From contig CAKSDI010000001.1 in the NCBI GenBank assembly GCA_934445035.1, forward strand, positions 310,001 through 374,000: DNA of 64,000 bases, in the 5' to 3' direction. Position numbers and translations under genes: made by a program. Source of the stretch: an uncultured Eubacteriales bacterium (GTDB taxonomy: Bacteria; Bacillota; Clostridia; Oscillospirales; Acutalibacteraceae). Under the pieces are notes generated by a model that was not told where the DNA came from, did no database searches, and worked only from the letters and a program-made list of their open reading frames with translations. Of the stretch, positions 35,262 to 43,694 are shown piece after piece; position 1 is the stretch's first letter; every line of letters starts with the position of its first letter.

Positions 35262-36749
35262 ATGATCGATAATTCTGTAAGAAAACTTGTTTGCTACGGT
35301 TTATCAAACGGACTTTTGACCGAGCGTGACGAAATTTTCGTTACAAACCGTCTTCTTGAAATTTTGCACCTTGATCAGATTTCCGATTTCGAAAACTACA
35401 CCGTGACCGATCTTGAGCCGATTTTAAGCGAGCTTCTCGATTACGCCGTCAGCGAAAATTTGATCGAAGACACCGTGACCGAAAGGGATCTTTTCGATAC
35501 AAAGCTTATGGGAGCACTGCTTCCGAGGCCCTCGGAAGTGACCGAAAAATTCTTTGAGGATTATAAGGTATCTCCACAGCTTGCCACGGATAACTACTTT
35601 AAATTTTCCTGCGACAGCGATTATATCCGCAGATACAGAATTAAAAAAGACTTAAAATGGACCGCTCCTACGGAGTACGGCAATCTTGATATCACGATAA
35701 ATCTTTCAAAGCCCGAAAAGGACCCGAAAGCTATCGCCGCCGCGAAAAACGCGCCGCAGGCAGGATATCCCAAATGCCTGCTTTGCAAGGAATGCGAGGG
35801 ATATGCAGGACGGCTTAATTTTCCTGCTAGGCAGAACCACAGAATTATCCCGATAACTCTTGCAAACGAGAGCTTTTTTATGCAGTATTCGCCATATGTT
35901 TATTATAACGAGCACTGCATTGTATTTAATTCCGAGCACACACCTATGAAAGTCGATATAAAAGCAGTTGAAAAGCTTTTGGATTTTATCGATCTTTTCC
36001 CACATTATTTTATCGGATCTAATGCCGGTCTGCCGATAGTCGGCGGCTCTATTCTCAGCCACGAGCATTTCCAGGGCGGAAGATACACTTTTGCAATGGA
36101 AAAAGCCGAGATCGAAGAGGAATTTGAAATAAGCGGTATCGATGATCTTAAAGCAGGCACGGTCAAATGGCCTATGTCGGTTATAAGGCTATCGTCGGAA
36201 AATAAAGAAAGCGTTTTAAAAGGCGCAAAAAGAGTTTTTGACGCATGGGATAATTATTCCGATGAATCAGTCGGCATCTTCGCTTTTACAGACGGCGAGC
36301 CGCACAACGCCATAACTCCCATCGCAAGGAAAAAAGACGGCGCTTATGAGCTTGACCTCGTTTTAAGAAATAATATAACAAGCGAGGAATTTCCGCTCGG
36401 AGTATTTCATCCGCACCCTGAGCTTCACCACATTAAAAAGGAAAATATCGGGCTTATCGAGGTTATGGGACTTGCGGTCTTGCCTGCAAGACTTAAAAGC
36501 GAAATTTCAAAGCTTGCCTCCATTCTCGTATCAGGAGGCGATTGCCGTGAAGACGAAGAGCTTGTAAAGCACGCGGATTGGGTGGATGAGCTAAAGCAAA
36601 AATACGGCTCTTTTAACGAAATGACCGTTCATAACATTTTAAAGGATGAGATCGGCATTGTGTTTAAAAAGGTGCTTGAAGACGCGGGTGTTTTCAAGCG
36701 CGACGAACAAGGAATTGCCGCATTTAAAAAATTCACAGAAACATTATAA
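35262..36749 (+). CDS. galT: UDP-glucose-hexose-1-phosphate uridylyltransferase, Firmicutes type
   Basis: Leloir-pathway enzyme exchanging UMP between UDP-glucose and galactose-1-phosphate. 495 residues, the long GalT type 2 of Firmicutes. Seen: CKECEGYAGRLNFPARQNH, active-site SILSHEHFQGG with the catalytic His, and C-terminal HPHPELHHIKKENIGLIEVMG. galK and galE are not adjacent. Starts after AGGAGAATAGT. Probably read with the YerB-like gene and ended by the terminator downstream. Confidence 0.95.
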   Translation: MIDNSVRKLVCYGLSNGLLTERDEIFVTNRLLEILHLDQISDFENYTVTDLEPILSELLDYAVSENLIEDTVTERDLFDTKLMGALLPRPSEVTEKFFEDYKVSPQLATDNYFKFSCDSDYIRRYRIKKDLKWTAPTEYGNLDITINLSKPEKDPKAIAAAKNAPQAGYPKCLLCKECEGYAGRLNFPARQNHRIIPITLANESFFMQYSPYVYYNEHCIVFNSEHTPMKVDIKAVEKLLDFIDLFPHYFIGSNAGLPIVGGSILSHEHFQGGRYTFAMEKAEIEEEFEISGIDDLKAGTVKWPMSVIRLSSENKESVLKGAKRVFDAWDNYSDESVGIFAFTDGEPHNAITPIARKKDGAYELDLVLRNNITSEEFPLGVFHPHPELHHIKKENIGLIEVMGLAVLPARLKSEISKLASILVSGGDCREDEELVKHADWVDELKQKYGSFNEMTVHNILKDEIGIVFKKVLEDAGVFKRDEQGIAAFKKFTETL

Positions 36750-36755
36750 GAAAAA

Positions 36756-36780
36756 GGAGCAGAAGATCTGCTCCTTTTTA
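36756..36780 (+). terminator. Terminator after galT
   Basis: GGAGCAGA-AGA-TCTGCTCC stem followed by TTTTTA, 6 bp after the galT stop. Confidence 0.88.
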
Positions 36781-36819
36781 GATTTTAGAAATTAGACTTT
36801 AGATGTTAGACAATTAAAG

Positions 36820-37032
36820 CCTCCCTCTGTCGAGGGCGCGGGTGTCCGTTGGACACCTCTGCGAAGCAGAAGCGCCGACCGAGGCGGCAGCCGAGACGGT
36901 GGCAAAACGATAGTTTTGACGGAGGGAGAGTAAAGCTTTAGTATTATAAAAAACTTAAAAGATGTCAGCAAAATCTTTAGTTTTTCTCTCCCTCAGTCGG
37001 CTCCGCCGACAGCTCCCTCGAAGTCGGGAGCC
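36820..37032. repeat. Dispersed palindromic repeat, copy 5 (long form)
   Basis: Begins GCCTCCCTCTGTCGAGGGCG and ends CTCGAAGTCGGGAGCC. It has the GTCCGTTGGACACC hairpin, CTCTGCGAAGCAGAAGCGCC module, GGCAAAACGATAGTTTTGAC and GGAGGGAGAG blocks, an AT centre and CTCTCCCTCAGTC. Upstream (36781-36815) there is a TCTAACATCTAA-type tract in reverse orientation. It separates galT from rnpB. Confidence 0.83.
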
Positions 37033-37044
37033 TTATTGCTAATT

Positions 37045-37383
37045 CTTCGCGAGCCGGCCTATAAGCCGAGTTCTGTTGAATACGGTCATCTATCTCGACG
37101 GAAAATCGCTTTTCCGCTCAAGCCGCTTTTCGCAGCACACCGGGCAAGTGTATCGCTGCAGTCAGCGTTGCTCCGAATAGGGTTTACAGGCGTCTGAAGT
37201 TACCAACAGACGCGGTGAGCTCTTACCTCGCCTTTCCACCCTTACCGATAATTTCTTATCGGCGGTATATCTCTGTTGCACTCTCCCTGAGGTCACCCTC
37301 GGCAGCCGTTAGCTGTTATTCTGCCCTGTGGGGCTCGGACTTTCCTCACGGCAAAGCCGCGCGACCGTACAGCCGACTCGCAG
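37045..37383 (-). ncRNA. rnpB: RNase P RNA
   Basis: Catalytic RNA of RNase P, which removes tRNA 5' leaders. Read on the minus strand: P1 5' arm GCGAGTCGGC at 37372-37381 pairs with GCCGGCTCGC at 37049-37058; conserved core GAGGAAAGTCCGAGCCCC, ACAGAGATATACCGCC, GGTAAGGGTGGAAAGGCG and GTAAGAGCTCACCGC; and the 3' block AGAACTCGGCTTATAGGCCG. A -10 box TATAAT lies at 37388-37393 on the minus strand. About 340 nt. Confidence 0.96.
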
Positions 37384-37473
37384 AGTAATTATAACATATA
37401 ATTATCTAAAAAAAAAGATTTTTTTAACTTTATTTTACTTCATAAATATGATAGAATATATAAGGTGATGAAT

Positions 37474-38439
37474 ATGAAAAAAACAGGAAGCCTGATACTT
37501 AGCTTATTGCTTATTTTTTCTCTTTGCGCCTGCAAAGGCAAAAAAGCCGATATCTCTTCGAATGTTTCAGATAGCCCAAAAGCCGAGAAAGCAGTCGAAA
37601 CCGAAGTCAAGGTAAAAGAGCCTGTCGAGAGCGTAACAGAGCCGATAAAAGAATATGTAAAAGTTGAGTCAATGACTTTAAGCTGTTATGAAAAAACCAT
37701 AAATATCGGCGAAAACTTTATGCCTATAGTTACAATGCTCCCGAAAAATGCCGACAATAAAGCGGAGATATGGAAATCGGATAATGAGAGCGTCGCCACT
37801 GTAAACGCTCACGGCAGGGTTTACGCAAAAGGCGAGGGCAGCTGCAACATCACCGTGATTTCCGCTGATAATAATGCCGTAAGCGCGGTTTTTAAATGCA
37901 CCGTTGTAAAGCCGAAAGAAATAGAGCTAACTTATATAGACGGAATTCTCATAGCCAATAAATCCTATCCTCTGCCGAGCAATTATAACCCCGGTGTAAA
38001 CCCCGAGGCAAAAGCAGCGCTCGATAATATGTTCGCCGCTGCCGCCGCGGAGGGCTGCTCAATGAGAGTATGCTCGGGATTCAGGAGCTATTCTACTCAA
38101 AAATCGCTTTATCAGAAATATGTTAAAAGAGACGGTCAGGCTGTTGCCGACACCTACTCCGCAAGACCCGGATATTCCGAACACCAGACAGGCTTTGCTT
38201 TTGATATAAACCAGGCTTCTATGAGCTTTGAGGGAACAAAAGAGGCTGTTTGGCTTGCGCAAAACGCTTATAAATACGGCTTTATAATGCGATATCCGAG
38301 GGGCAAGGAAAGCATAACGGGATATCAGTATGAGCCGTGGCATTATAGATATGTCGGAGTGGAAAGAGCGCAAAAGCTGTTTAGCTCCGGACTTACTATT
38401 GAAGAATACTACGGTATCACTTCCGCTTATGCTAATTAA
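37474..38439 (+). CDS. VanY-type D-alanyl-D-alanine carboxypeptidase lipoprotein with Ig-like domain
   Basis: Trims D-Ala from peptidoglycan stem peptides outside the cell. 321 residues: lipobox LCAC ending at Cys20; Lys/Glu/Val-rich linker; a BIG_2 immunoglobulin-like domain about 65-145 (MTLSCYEKTINIGENF, WKSDNESVATVNAHG); then VanY peptidase about 170-315 with SGFRSYSTQKSLY, zinc motif SEHQTGFAFDI and PWHYRYVG. Start at the ATG at 37474, 6 bp from AAGGTG. No van genes nearby, so a housekeeping wall enzyme is likely. Confidence 0.92.
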   Translation: MKKTGSLILSLLLIFSLCACKGKKADISSNVSDSPKAEKAVETEVKVKEPVESVTEPIKEYVKVESMTLSCYEKTINIGENFMPIVTMLPKNADNKAEIWKSDNESVATVNAHGRVYAKGEGSCNITVISADNNAVSAVFKCTVVKPKEIELTYIDGILIANKSYPLPSNYNPGVNPEAKAALDNMFAAAAAEGCSMRVCSGFRSYSTQKSLYQKYVKRDGQAVADTYSARPGYSEHQTGFAFDINQASMSFEGTKEAVWLAQNAYKYGFIMRYPRGKESITGYQYEPWHYRYVGVERAQKLFSSGLTIEEYYGITSAYAN

Positions 38440-38456
38440 AATTTTACAAAAAACCC

Positions 38457-38523
38457 AAGGCTCCCGACTTTGAGGGAGGCAAGGCTTGATGAAACCCAAG
38501 GCTCCCTCAAAGTCGGGAGCCTT
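38457..38523. repeat. Dispersed palindromic repeat, copy 6 (minimal hairpin)
   Basis: AAGGCTCCCGACTTTGAGGG and CCCTCAAAGTCGGGAGCCTT are exact complements around a short GGCAAGGCTTGATGAAACCC-type loop. It is reduced to the outer arms of the longer repeats. Confidence 0.85.
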
Positions 38524-38532
38524 ATAAATAAG

Positions 38533-38563
38533 AAAAAAAGGAGCAGAAATTCTGCTCCTTTTT
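38533..38563. terminator. Bidirectional terminator between the VanY-like gene and nfnB
   Basis: GGAGCAGA-AAT-TCTGCTCC stem with an A-run before and a T-run after, between convergent genes. Confidence 0.88.
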
Positions 38564-38583
38564 CTTATAATTTGAAATTCCGA

Positions 38584-39966
38584 TTATTTACTTAATTTTT
38601 CATCAATAGCGGCGGCGGCTTTTTTGCCTGCGCCCATTGCTAAAATTACCGTTGCGGCGCCTGTTACCGCGTCGCCCCCGGCATAAACATTTTCTTTAGT
38701 GGTCATCATATTTTCGTCTACAACAAGGCAGCCTCTGCGGTTGGTTTCAAGGCCTTTAGTAGTAGAGCGGATAAGGGGATTAGGTGAAGTTCCTATCGCC
38801 ATTATAACCGCGTCAACATCGATCACGAATTCACTGCCCTCTATTTTTTCGGGACTTCTTCTTCCCGACGCGTCAGGCTCGCCGAGCTCCATTTTCACGC
38901 ACTCGATACCGCTTACCGCGCAGTTTTCATCCTCGATAATTCTCACGGGATTTGTGAGAAGTTTAAATTCGATCTGCTCTTCCTTTGCGTGCTCGACTTC
39001 TTCGCGCCTTGCTGGCATTTCATCCTCGGAGCGGCGGTAAATTATGTAGACATTTTCGGCTCCGAGCCTTTTTGCGCACCTTGCGGCGTCCATTGCGACA
39101 TTTCCTCCGCCGACTACCGCAACGCTCTTCGATCTTTTAATAGGCGTATCGAATTCGTCCTTATAAGCTTTCATAAGGTTTATGCGGGTTAAAAACTCGT
39201 TTGCGGAGTAAACTCCGACTGCGCCCTCGCCCTCTATTCCCATAAATCTCGGAAGACCTGCGCCCGAGCCGATAAATACCGCCTCAAAGCCCATATCCAT
39301 AATTTCATCAACGGATAATACCTTCCCGATAACCATATCTGTCATAATTTTCACGCCGAGCTTTTTAAGACCGTCTATTTCACGGGCAACTATGGACTTA
39401 GGAAGTCTGAATTCGGGGATACCGTAGACCAAAACTCCGCCTGCGGTGTGGAAAGCTTCGAAAACGGTGACATCATAACCGCGCTTTGCAAGATCGCCCG
39501 CACAGGTAAGTCCCGAAGGACCTGCGCCTATTACCGCAACCTTTTTCCCGTTTTTCTTAATATCGGTAACTTCGCTTTCGCAGTTATTCATATAATAATC
39601 GGCGGCAAACCTTTCAAGTCTGCCTATTCCGACGCTTTCGCCTTTAATTCCTCTTACGCATTTGCCCTCGCACTGATTTTCCTGCGGGCATACTCTTCCG
39701 CAGACAGCCGGAAGAGAAGAGGTCTCGGAAATAATATCATAAGCCGCTTTAAAATCGCCCTCTGCTATTTTCCTGATAAAATCGGGAATTCTGACATTTA
39801 CGGGACAGCCCGAAACGCAGGGCATATTTTTGCAGTGAAGACATCTTGCCGCCTCGCCTTTTGCCATTTCCTCGGTGTATCCGAGCGCGACCTCTTCGAA
39901 ATTCTTATTTCTTACAAGAGGATCAAGGTGCGGCATTGCCGTTTTTTTAGGTGACATATCAGCCAT
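38584..39966 (-). CDS. NfnB / GltA-like NADP-binding flavoprotein subunit
   Basis: 460 residues. N-terminal double cluster domain with CLHCKNMPCVSGCP and CGRVCPQENQCEGKC for two [4Fe-4S] centres; FAD site VIGAGPSGLTCAGDLAKRG about 143-161; NADPH site VVGGGNVAMDAARCAKRLG about 285-303; C-terminal GDAVTGAATVILAMG. Looks like the glutamate synthase small subunit, but adjacency to an NfnA-type gene indicates the electron-bifurcating NADH-dependent ferredoxin:NADP+ oxidoreductase. Overlaps nfnA by 8 bp. Confidence 0.9.
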   Translation of the reverse strand: MADMSPKKTAMPHLDPLVRNKNFEEVALGYTEEMAKGEAARCLHCKNMPCVSGCPVNVRIPDFIRKIAEGDFKAAYDIISETSSLPAVCGRVCPQENQCEGKCVRGIKGESVGIGRLERFAADYYMNNCESEVTDIKKNGKKVAVIGAGPSGLTCAGDLAKRGYDVTVFEAFHTAGGVLVYGIPEFRLPKSIVAREIDGLKKLGVKIMTDMVIGKVLSVDEIMDMGFEAVFIGSGAGLPRFMGIEGEGAVGVYSANEFLTRINLMKAYKDEFDTPIKRSKSVAVVGGGNVAMDAARCAKRLGAENVYIIYRRSEDEMPARREEVEHAKEEQIEFKLLTNPVRIIEDENCAVSGIECVKMELGEPDASGRRSPEKIEGSEFVIDVDAVIMAIGTSPNPLIRSTTKGLETNRRGCLVVDENMMTTKENVYAGGDAVTGAATVILAMGAGKKAAAAIDEKLSK

Positions 39967-40786
39967 TGTTGTTTACCCCCAATCTGCAGGCGTGTGCCTC
40001 TTCTTCCTTATAAAATCCGTTTCTTCTCATAAGCTCGTCGAAATCGACCTTATGGCCGTCAAAATCAGGACCGTCAACACAGGCAAACTTCGTTTCTCCG
40101 CCGACGGTAACTCTGCAGCCGCCGCACATTCCGGTGCCGTCGATCATGATCGGGTTAAGGCTTACAAGAGTTTTAACGCCGAAAGGCTCGGTCGTTTTAG
40201 CAACAAATTTCATCATAGGAACAGGGCCTATGGCAATCACAAGATCATAGGTATCCTTTTCGAGAAGTCTTTTAAGCACATCGGTAACAAAGCCTTTTTC
40301 GCCGTAGGTTCCGTCGTCGGTAGTGATATAGAGGTTATCGCTGACATTTTTCATTTCGTCTTCAAGAATTACTATATCTTTACTGCGGAAGCCTGCTATA
40401 ACCTCGGTCTTTACTCCCATATTATGAAGAGCCTTAGCCTGCGGATAAGCAATCGCACAGCCTACTCCTCCGCCTATTACTATGGCTTTTTTCGGGTTGC
40501 CGAACTCTGTGGGACATCCGAGCGGACCTACAACATCTTCAATACTATCCCCGGCATTTAAAGCGACAAGCTTTTTAGTTGTAAACCCTATCGCCTGGAC
40601 TACTATTGTGACTGTGCCCTGCTCCCTGTCAAAATCGGAAACGGTGAGCGGAATACGCTCGCCCTGATCATCGATCCTTACTATAACGAACTGACCGGGC
40701 ATAACCTTTTTTGCTATAAACGGCGCTTCTATTTTAAGCCGGGTGACGGCGCCGCTCAAAACATTTTTTTCGATAATTTTAAACAT
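39959..40786 (-). CDS. NfnA / SudB-like FAD, [2Fe-2S] subunit
   Basis: 276 residues. FNR-like FAD domain with RIPLTVSDFD and ferredoxin-reductase NAD(P) site VIGGGVGCAIAYPQAKAL; C-terminal [2Fe-2S] cysteines in GTGMCGGCRVTVGGETKFACVD. With NfnB it couples NADH and reduced ferredoxin oxidation to NADP+ reduction. Starts at the ATG at 40786, 6 bp from AGAGGA, 2 bp after the metK stop, so it is tied to the SAM-regulated metK transcript. Confidence 0.9.
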   Translation of the reverse strand: MFKIIEKNVLSGAVTRLKIEAPFIAKKVMPGQFVIVRIDDQGERIPLTVSDFDREQGTVTIVVQAIGFTTKKLVALNAGDSIEDVVGPLGCPTEFGNPKKAIVIGGGVGCAIAYPQAKALHNMGVKTEVIAGFRSKDIVILEDEMKNVSDNLYITTDDGTYGEKGFVTDVLKRLLEKDTYDLVIAIGPVPMMKFVAKTTEPFGVKTLVSLNPIMIDGTGMCGGCRVTVGGETKFACVDGPDFDGHKVDFDELMRRNGFYKEEEAHACRLGVNNNG

Positions 40787-40788
40787 AA

Positions 40789-41976
40789 TCAATCCTCTTT
40801 TACAGCGTAAATTAATTCCTGCGTTTTATTGACCTTTTCCCAGGTAAAATCGGGATCGGACTTGCCGAAGTGACCGTAATTGCAGGTCTTGCGGTAGATA
40901 GGTCTTAAAAGGTCAAGCTTATCAATAATTGCCGCCGGGCGCAGATCGAACACTTCTTTTACTGCGTTGGCAATCGCGGTATCGCTGAATTTGCCTGTGC
41001 CGAATGTGTTTACATTTATGCTTACGGGGCTTGCAACGCCTATCGCATAGGCAAGTTGGATCTCGCACTTATCCGCAAGGCGGCTGGCTACTATATTTTT
41101 AGCCACATACCTTGCGGCATAAGCCGCGCTTCTATCGACCTTTGTGGGATCCTTGCCCGAAAAAGCTCCGCCGCCGTGGCGCGCCATTCCGCCGTAGGTA
41201 TCGACGATTATTTTTCTGCCCGTAAGCCCCGTGTCGCCGTGGGGTCCTCCGATAACGAATCTGCCGGTGGGGTTTATGAATATCTTTGTATCCTTATCTA
41301 TCATATTCTGAGGTATTTCAGGCAAAATCACTTTGCTTAAAATATCATCTCTCAAAGTATCGAGGCTCACATCCGCTTTATGCTGGGCGGAAACTACGAC
41401 TGCCTCTATCCTTTTCGGAGTATTATCCTCGTACTCAACGGTGACCTGAGTTTTACCGTCAGGATAAAGATAATCTATCTCGCCCGATTTCCTGACTAAG
41501 GAAAGCTTATAAGAAAGCTTTTGCGCAAGGTAGGCGGGCATAGGCATAAAGTTATCCGTTTCATTGCAGGCATAGCCGAACATCATTCCCTGATCCCCTG
41601 CGCCGCGGAGGTCGTAATGATCATCGCCGCTTAGCTTATATTCAAGCGAATTATCAACTCCGAGCGCAATATCCGCGGACTGCTTATCTATATTTATTAT
41701 AACCTTGCACTTTTCCGCGTCAAGCCCCGATTCTTCGCTTATATATCCGACATCCTTTGCGACATCTCTCGCTATCTTCTCGATATCGGGCATATAATCC
41801 GATGTGATCTCGCCCATAATATTTATTATTCCGGTAGTGCAGAAAGTTTCGCAGGCAACGCGCGCGTTTTTATCGTGTTTAAGAATTTCGTCAAGCACAG
41901 CGTCGCTTATCTGATCGCACAGCTTATCGGGGTGCCCCTCTGTGACCGATTCAGATGTAAAAAGCATTTTTGCCAT
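40789..41976 (-). CDS. metK: S-adenosylmethionine synthetase
   Basis: Makes SAM from methionine and ATP. 395 residues. Seen: start TSESVTEGHPDKLCDQISD, GAGDQGMMFGYA, and KDPTKVDRSAAYAARYVAKN. I start at the ATG at 41976 after AAGGAGATAAA; the upstream frame runs through the riboswitch. First gene of the SAM-I-controlled transcript. Confidence 0.97.
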   Translation of the reverse strand: MAKMLFTSESVTEGHPDKLCDQISDAVLDEILKHDKNARVACETFCTTGIINIMGEITSDYMPDIEKIARDVAKDVGYISEESGLDAEKCKVIINIDKQSADIALGVDNSLEYKLSGDDHYDLRGAGDQGMMFGYACNETDNFMPMPAYLAQKLSYKLSLVRKSGEIDYLYPDGKTQVTVEYEDNTPKRIEAVVVSAQHKADVSLDTLRDDILSKVILPEIPQNMIDKDTKIFINPTGRFVIGGPHGDTGLTGRKIIVDTYGGMARHGGGAFSGKDPTKVDRSAAYAARYVAKNIVASRLADKCEIQLAYAIGVASPVSINVNTFGTGKFSDTAIANAVKEVFDLRPAAIIDKLDLLRPIYRKTCNYGHFGKSDPDFTWEKVNKTQELIYAVKED

Positions 41977-41999
41977 ATTTTTATCTCCTTTTTTTGCGA

Positions 42000-42137
42000 T
42001 AAAAAAACCGCTCAACGAAGCGGTTTTAATATAAACCTCATCTTTCGGATAAACCGCAGGATTTGGCACCTTGATAAAATTTATCAGGTTGCCGGGCTTC
42101 ACAGGGCCTGTTCCCTCCGCCGCTCTTGATAAGCAAT
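42000..42137 (-). promoter_or_regulatory. SAM-I riboswitch (S-box) with terminator
   Basis: Read on the minus strand from about 42133: CTTATCAAGAG, GGCGGAGGGAACAGGCCC, TGAAGCCCGGCAACC, AAGGTGCCAAATCC, then the closing arm and a terminator AAACCGCTTCGTTGAGCGGTTT (about 42001-42026) with a U-run. These are the conserved S-box blocks in order. High SAM should end transcription before metK, nfnA and nfnB. Confidence 0.96.
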
Positions 42138-42153
42138 ATTTAATTTCATTACT

Positions 42154-42181
42154 ATTTTAACATATAAAAAGAAATTGTCAA
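42154..42181 (-). promoter_or_regulatory. Promoter of the metK transcript
   Basis: Minus strand TTGACA (42176-42181), 16-bp spacer, TAAAAT (42154-42159). The -35 box contains the TGA stop of ribU. Confidence 0.85.
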
Positions 42182-42768
42182 CCACTTTTTCGAAGCAAGG
42201 GAGTTATTTTCTTATAAACCGCAAAGCAAACAGCCGAATCGGCAACTCCTTTTAAAAGAGTAAAGGGTAAATTAAATATAATAAGTGATTTTAAAAGCGT
42301 GTCGCTTGCGGGAAGAATTGCCTTATATGCCGCTACAATAGCTTCTTTCGGCATACCGAAGATCACCGTGTAAGCCGGGTAAACAAGGAAATAATTGGTA
42401 ACCACGCTCAAAACCGCCATTGCCGCCGCTCCCGATACCGCGGCGATAAGCGCGCCCTTTCTTGTGTGATACTTTTTATATATTATTCCGCAAACTAGCG
42501 AAAAAACCGCTCCCAAAATAAAATTTGAAAGCTCTCCTACTCCCGAAGAGGTGGTTACGAATAGATGCAGCAGATTTTTAATAAGGCACACTCCCGCTCC
42601 GCTTAAAGGCCCGAAGCAAAACGAGGCGATAAGCGCCGGCAGCTCCGAAAAATCGAATTTGATAAACGAGGGGATAAGCATAGGCAGGGGGAATTCGAGC
42701 AGCATTAGCACAAATCCCACTGCGCCGAGTATCGCAGTGACGCAGATGTTTCTTACTTTGATTTTCAT
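42178..42768 (-). CDS. ribU: Riboflavin ECF transporter S component RibU
   Basis: Substrate-binding membrane subunit of an ECF importer, 196 residues, about six helices. Seen: FPLPMLIPSFIKFDFSELPAL and GAGVCLIKNLLHL, the RibU signatures, and VTNYFLVYPAY. The FMN riboswitch directly upstream confirms riboflavin/FMN as ligand. ATG at 42768 after AAAGGAGAAA; the longer frame passes through the leader. Confidence 0.95.
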   Translation of the reverse strand: MKIKVRNICVTAILGAVGFVLMLLEFPLPMLIPSFIKFDFSELPALIASFCFGPLSGAGVCLIKNLLHLFVTTSSGVGELSNFILGAVFSLVCGIIYKKYHTRKGALIAAVSGAAAMAVLSVVTNYFLVYPAYTVIFGMPKEAIVAAYKAILPASDTLLKSLIIFNLPFTLLKGVADSAVCFAVYKKITPLLRKSG

Positions 42769-42793
42769 AAATATTTCTCCTTTATCGGAGCGC

Positions 42794-42957
42794 AAAAAAG
42801 CCCCGCAAAAATATTTACGGGGCAAAAAAAGCATTAAACTGATTTTTTCTTCTATCATCCGGACTTTAACCGTCGGTATCGGAATTTCACCGATTCAGCA
42901 TTCACGCTCGCGGACTTTGACCGCCGGTGGGGAATTGCGCCCCGCCCCGAAGAATTT
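42794..42957 (-). promoter_or_regulatory. FMN riboswitch (RFN element) with terminator
   Basis: Minus strand: aptamer from about 42957 (TTCGGGGCGGGGCGCAATTC, CCCACCGGCGGT, AGTCCGCGAGCG) to GATACCGACGGTTAAAGTCC and GGATGATAGAAG at 42849, all conserved RFN blocks; then a terminator GCCCCG/CGGGGC (42800-42823) with a U-run. FMN should terminate ribU transcription. Confidence 0.96.
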
Positions 42958-42962
42958 ACTAT

Positions 42963-42991
42963 ATTATATTGTTAAATTTTAAATTTGTCAA
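42963..42991 (-). promoter_or_regulatory. Promoter of ribU
   Basis: Minus strand TTGACA (42986-42991), 17-bp spacer, TATAAT (42963-42968). The -35 box contains the sigE TGA stop. Confidence 0.9.
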
Positions 42992-43680
42992 GAGCATTCC
43001 GCTTTTTCAAGCTGTCTTTTAAGCTTATCGATTATTCTTTTTTCAAGGCGTGATATATAAGACTGCGAAATTCCGAGGGTATCGGCTACCTGCTTTTGAG
43101 TGTATTCGTTATACCCGTTCATTCCGAACCTCATTTCCATTATCTGCCTTTCTCTCGCGGGAAGACCGCAAACGAATTTTTTTATCATCACCCTTTCATC
43201 CTCGGTTTCAATACCTCTTCCCACCTCGTCGGGATCGCTGCCGAGAATATCGGAAAGTAAAAGCTCGTTTCCGCTCTGGTCGGTATTCAAAGGCTCGTCT
43301 ATAGAGATCTCGTTTTTAAGCGAAGAGGTTTTTCTTAGATACATAAGTATTTCGTTTTCAATACAGCGCGAGGCATAGGTCGCAAGCTTTATGTTGCGGT
43401 CTGGGCAAAAGGTATTTACGGCTTTTATAAGCCCTATCGTTCCGATAGAAATAAGATCCTCTATATTCGAGCCTGTATCGAATTTTTTTGCTATATACAC
43501 CACAAGCCTTAAGTTATGCACTATAAGCTTATCGTTTCTGTCGGGGGAATTGCTTATAAGCAGCTCTCTTTCTTCTTCGGGAGTGAGCGGCTCGGGGAGA
43601 TTTTGAGGTCCGTTTATATAATACGAGGGGGAAATAAGCCTTAATTTTATCAAAATTTTAAATATCAGTTTTTTTATCAT
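42988..43680 (-). CDS. sigE: Sporulation sigma factor SigE precursor
   Basis: Mother-cell sigma factor of early sporulation. 230 residues: N-terminal pro-sequence of about 27 residues (MIKKLIFKILIKLRL) removed by SpoIIGA; region 2 with LVVYIAKKFDTGSNIEDLIS and DRNIKLATYASRCIENEILMYLR-type core; region 4 with QVADTLGISQSYISRLEKR. ATG at 43680 after GGAGGAAT. Pairing with spoIIGA identifies it as SigE rather than SigK. Confidence 0.95.
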   Translation of the reverse strand: MIKKLIFKILIKLRLISPSYYINGPQNLPEPLTPEEERELLISNSPDRNDKLIVHNLRLVVYIAKKFDTGSNIEDLISIGTIGLIKAVNTFCPDRNIKLATYASRCIENEILMYLRKTSSLKNEISIDEPLNTDQSGNELLLSDILGSDPDEVGRGIETEDERVMIKKFVCGLPARERQIMEMRFGMNGYNEYTQKQVADTLGISQSYISRLEKRIIDKLKRQLEKAECS

Positions 43681-43694
43681 TTTTATTCCTCCGT

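Noticed and set aside
38584..39966. True glutamate synthase small subunit
   Set aside because: No large subunit (gltB) nearby, whereas the adjacent FNR-like [2Fe-2S] gene makes the NfnAB reading better, though a GltA role is not fully excluded.
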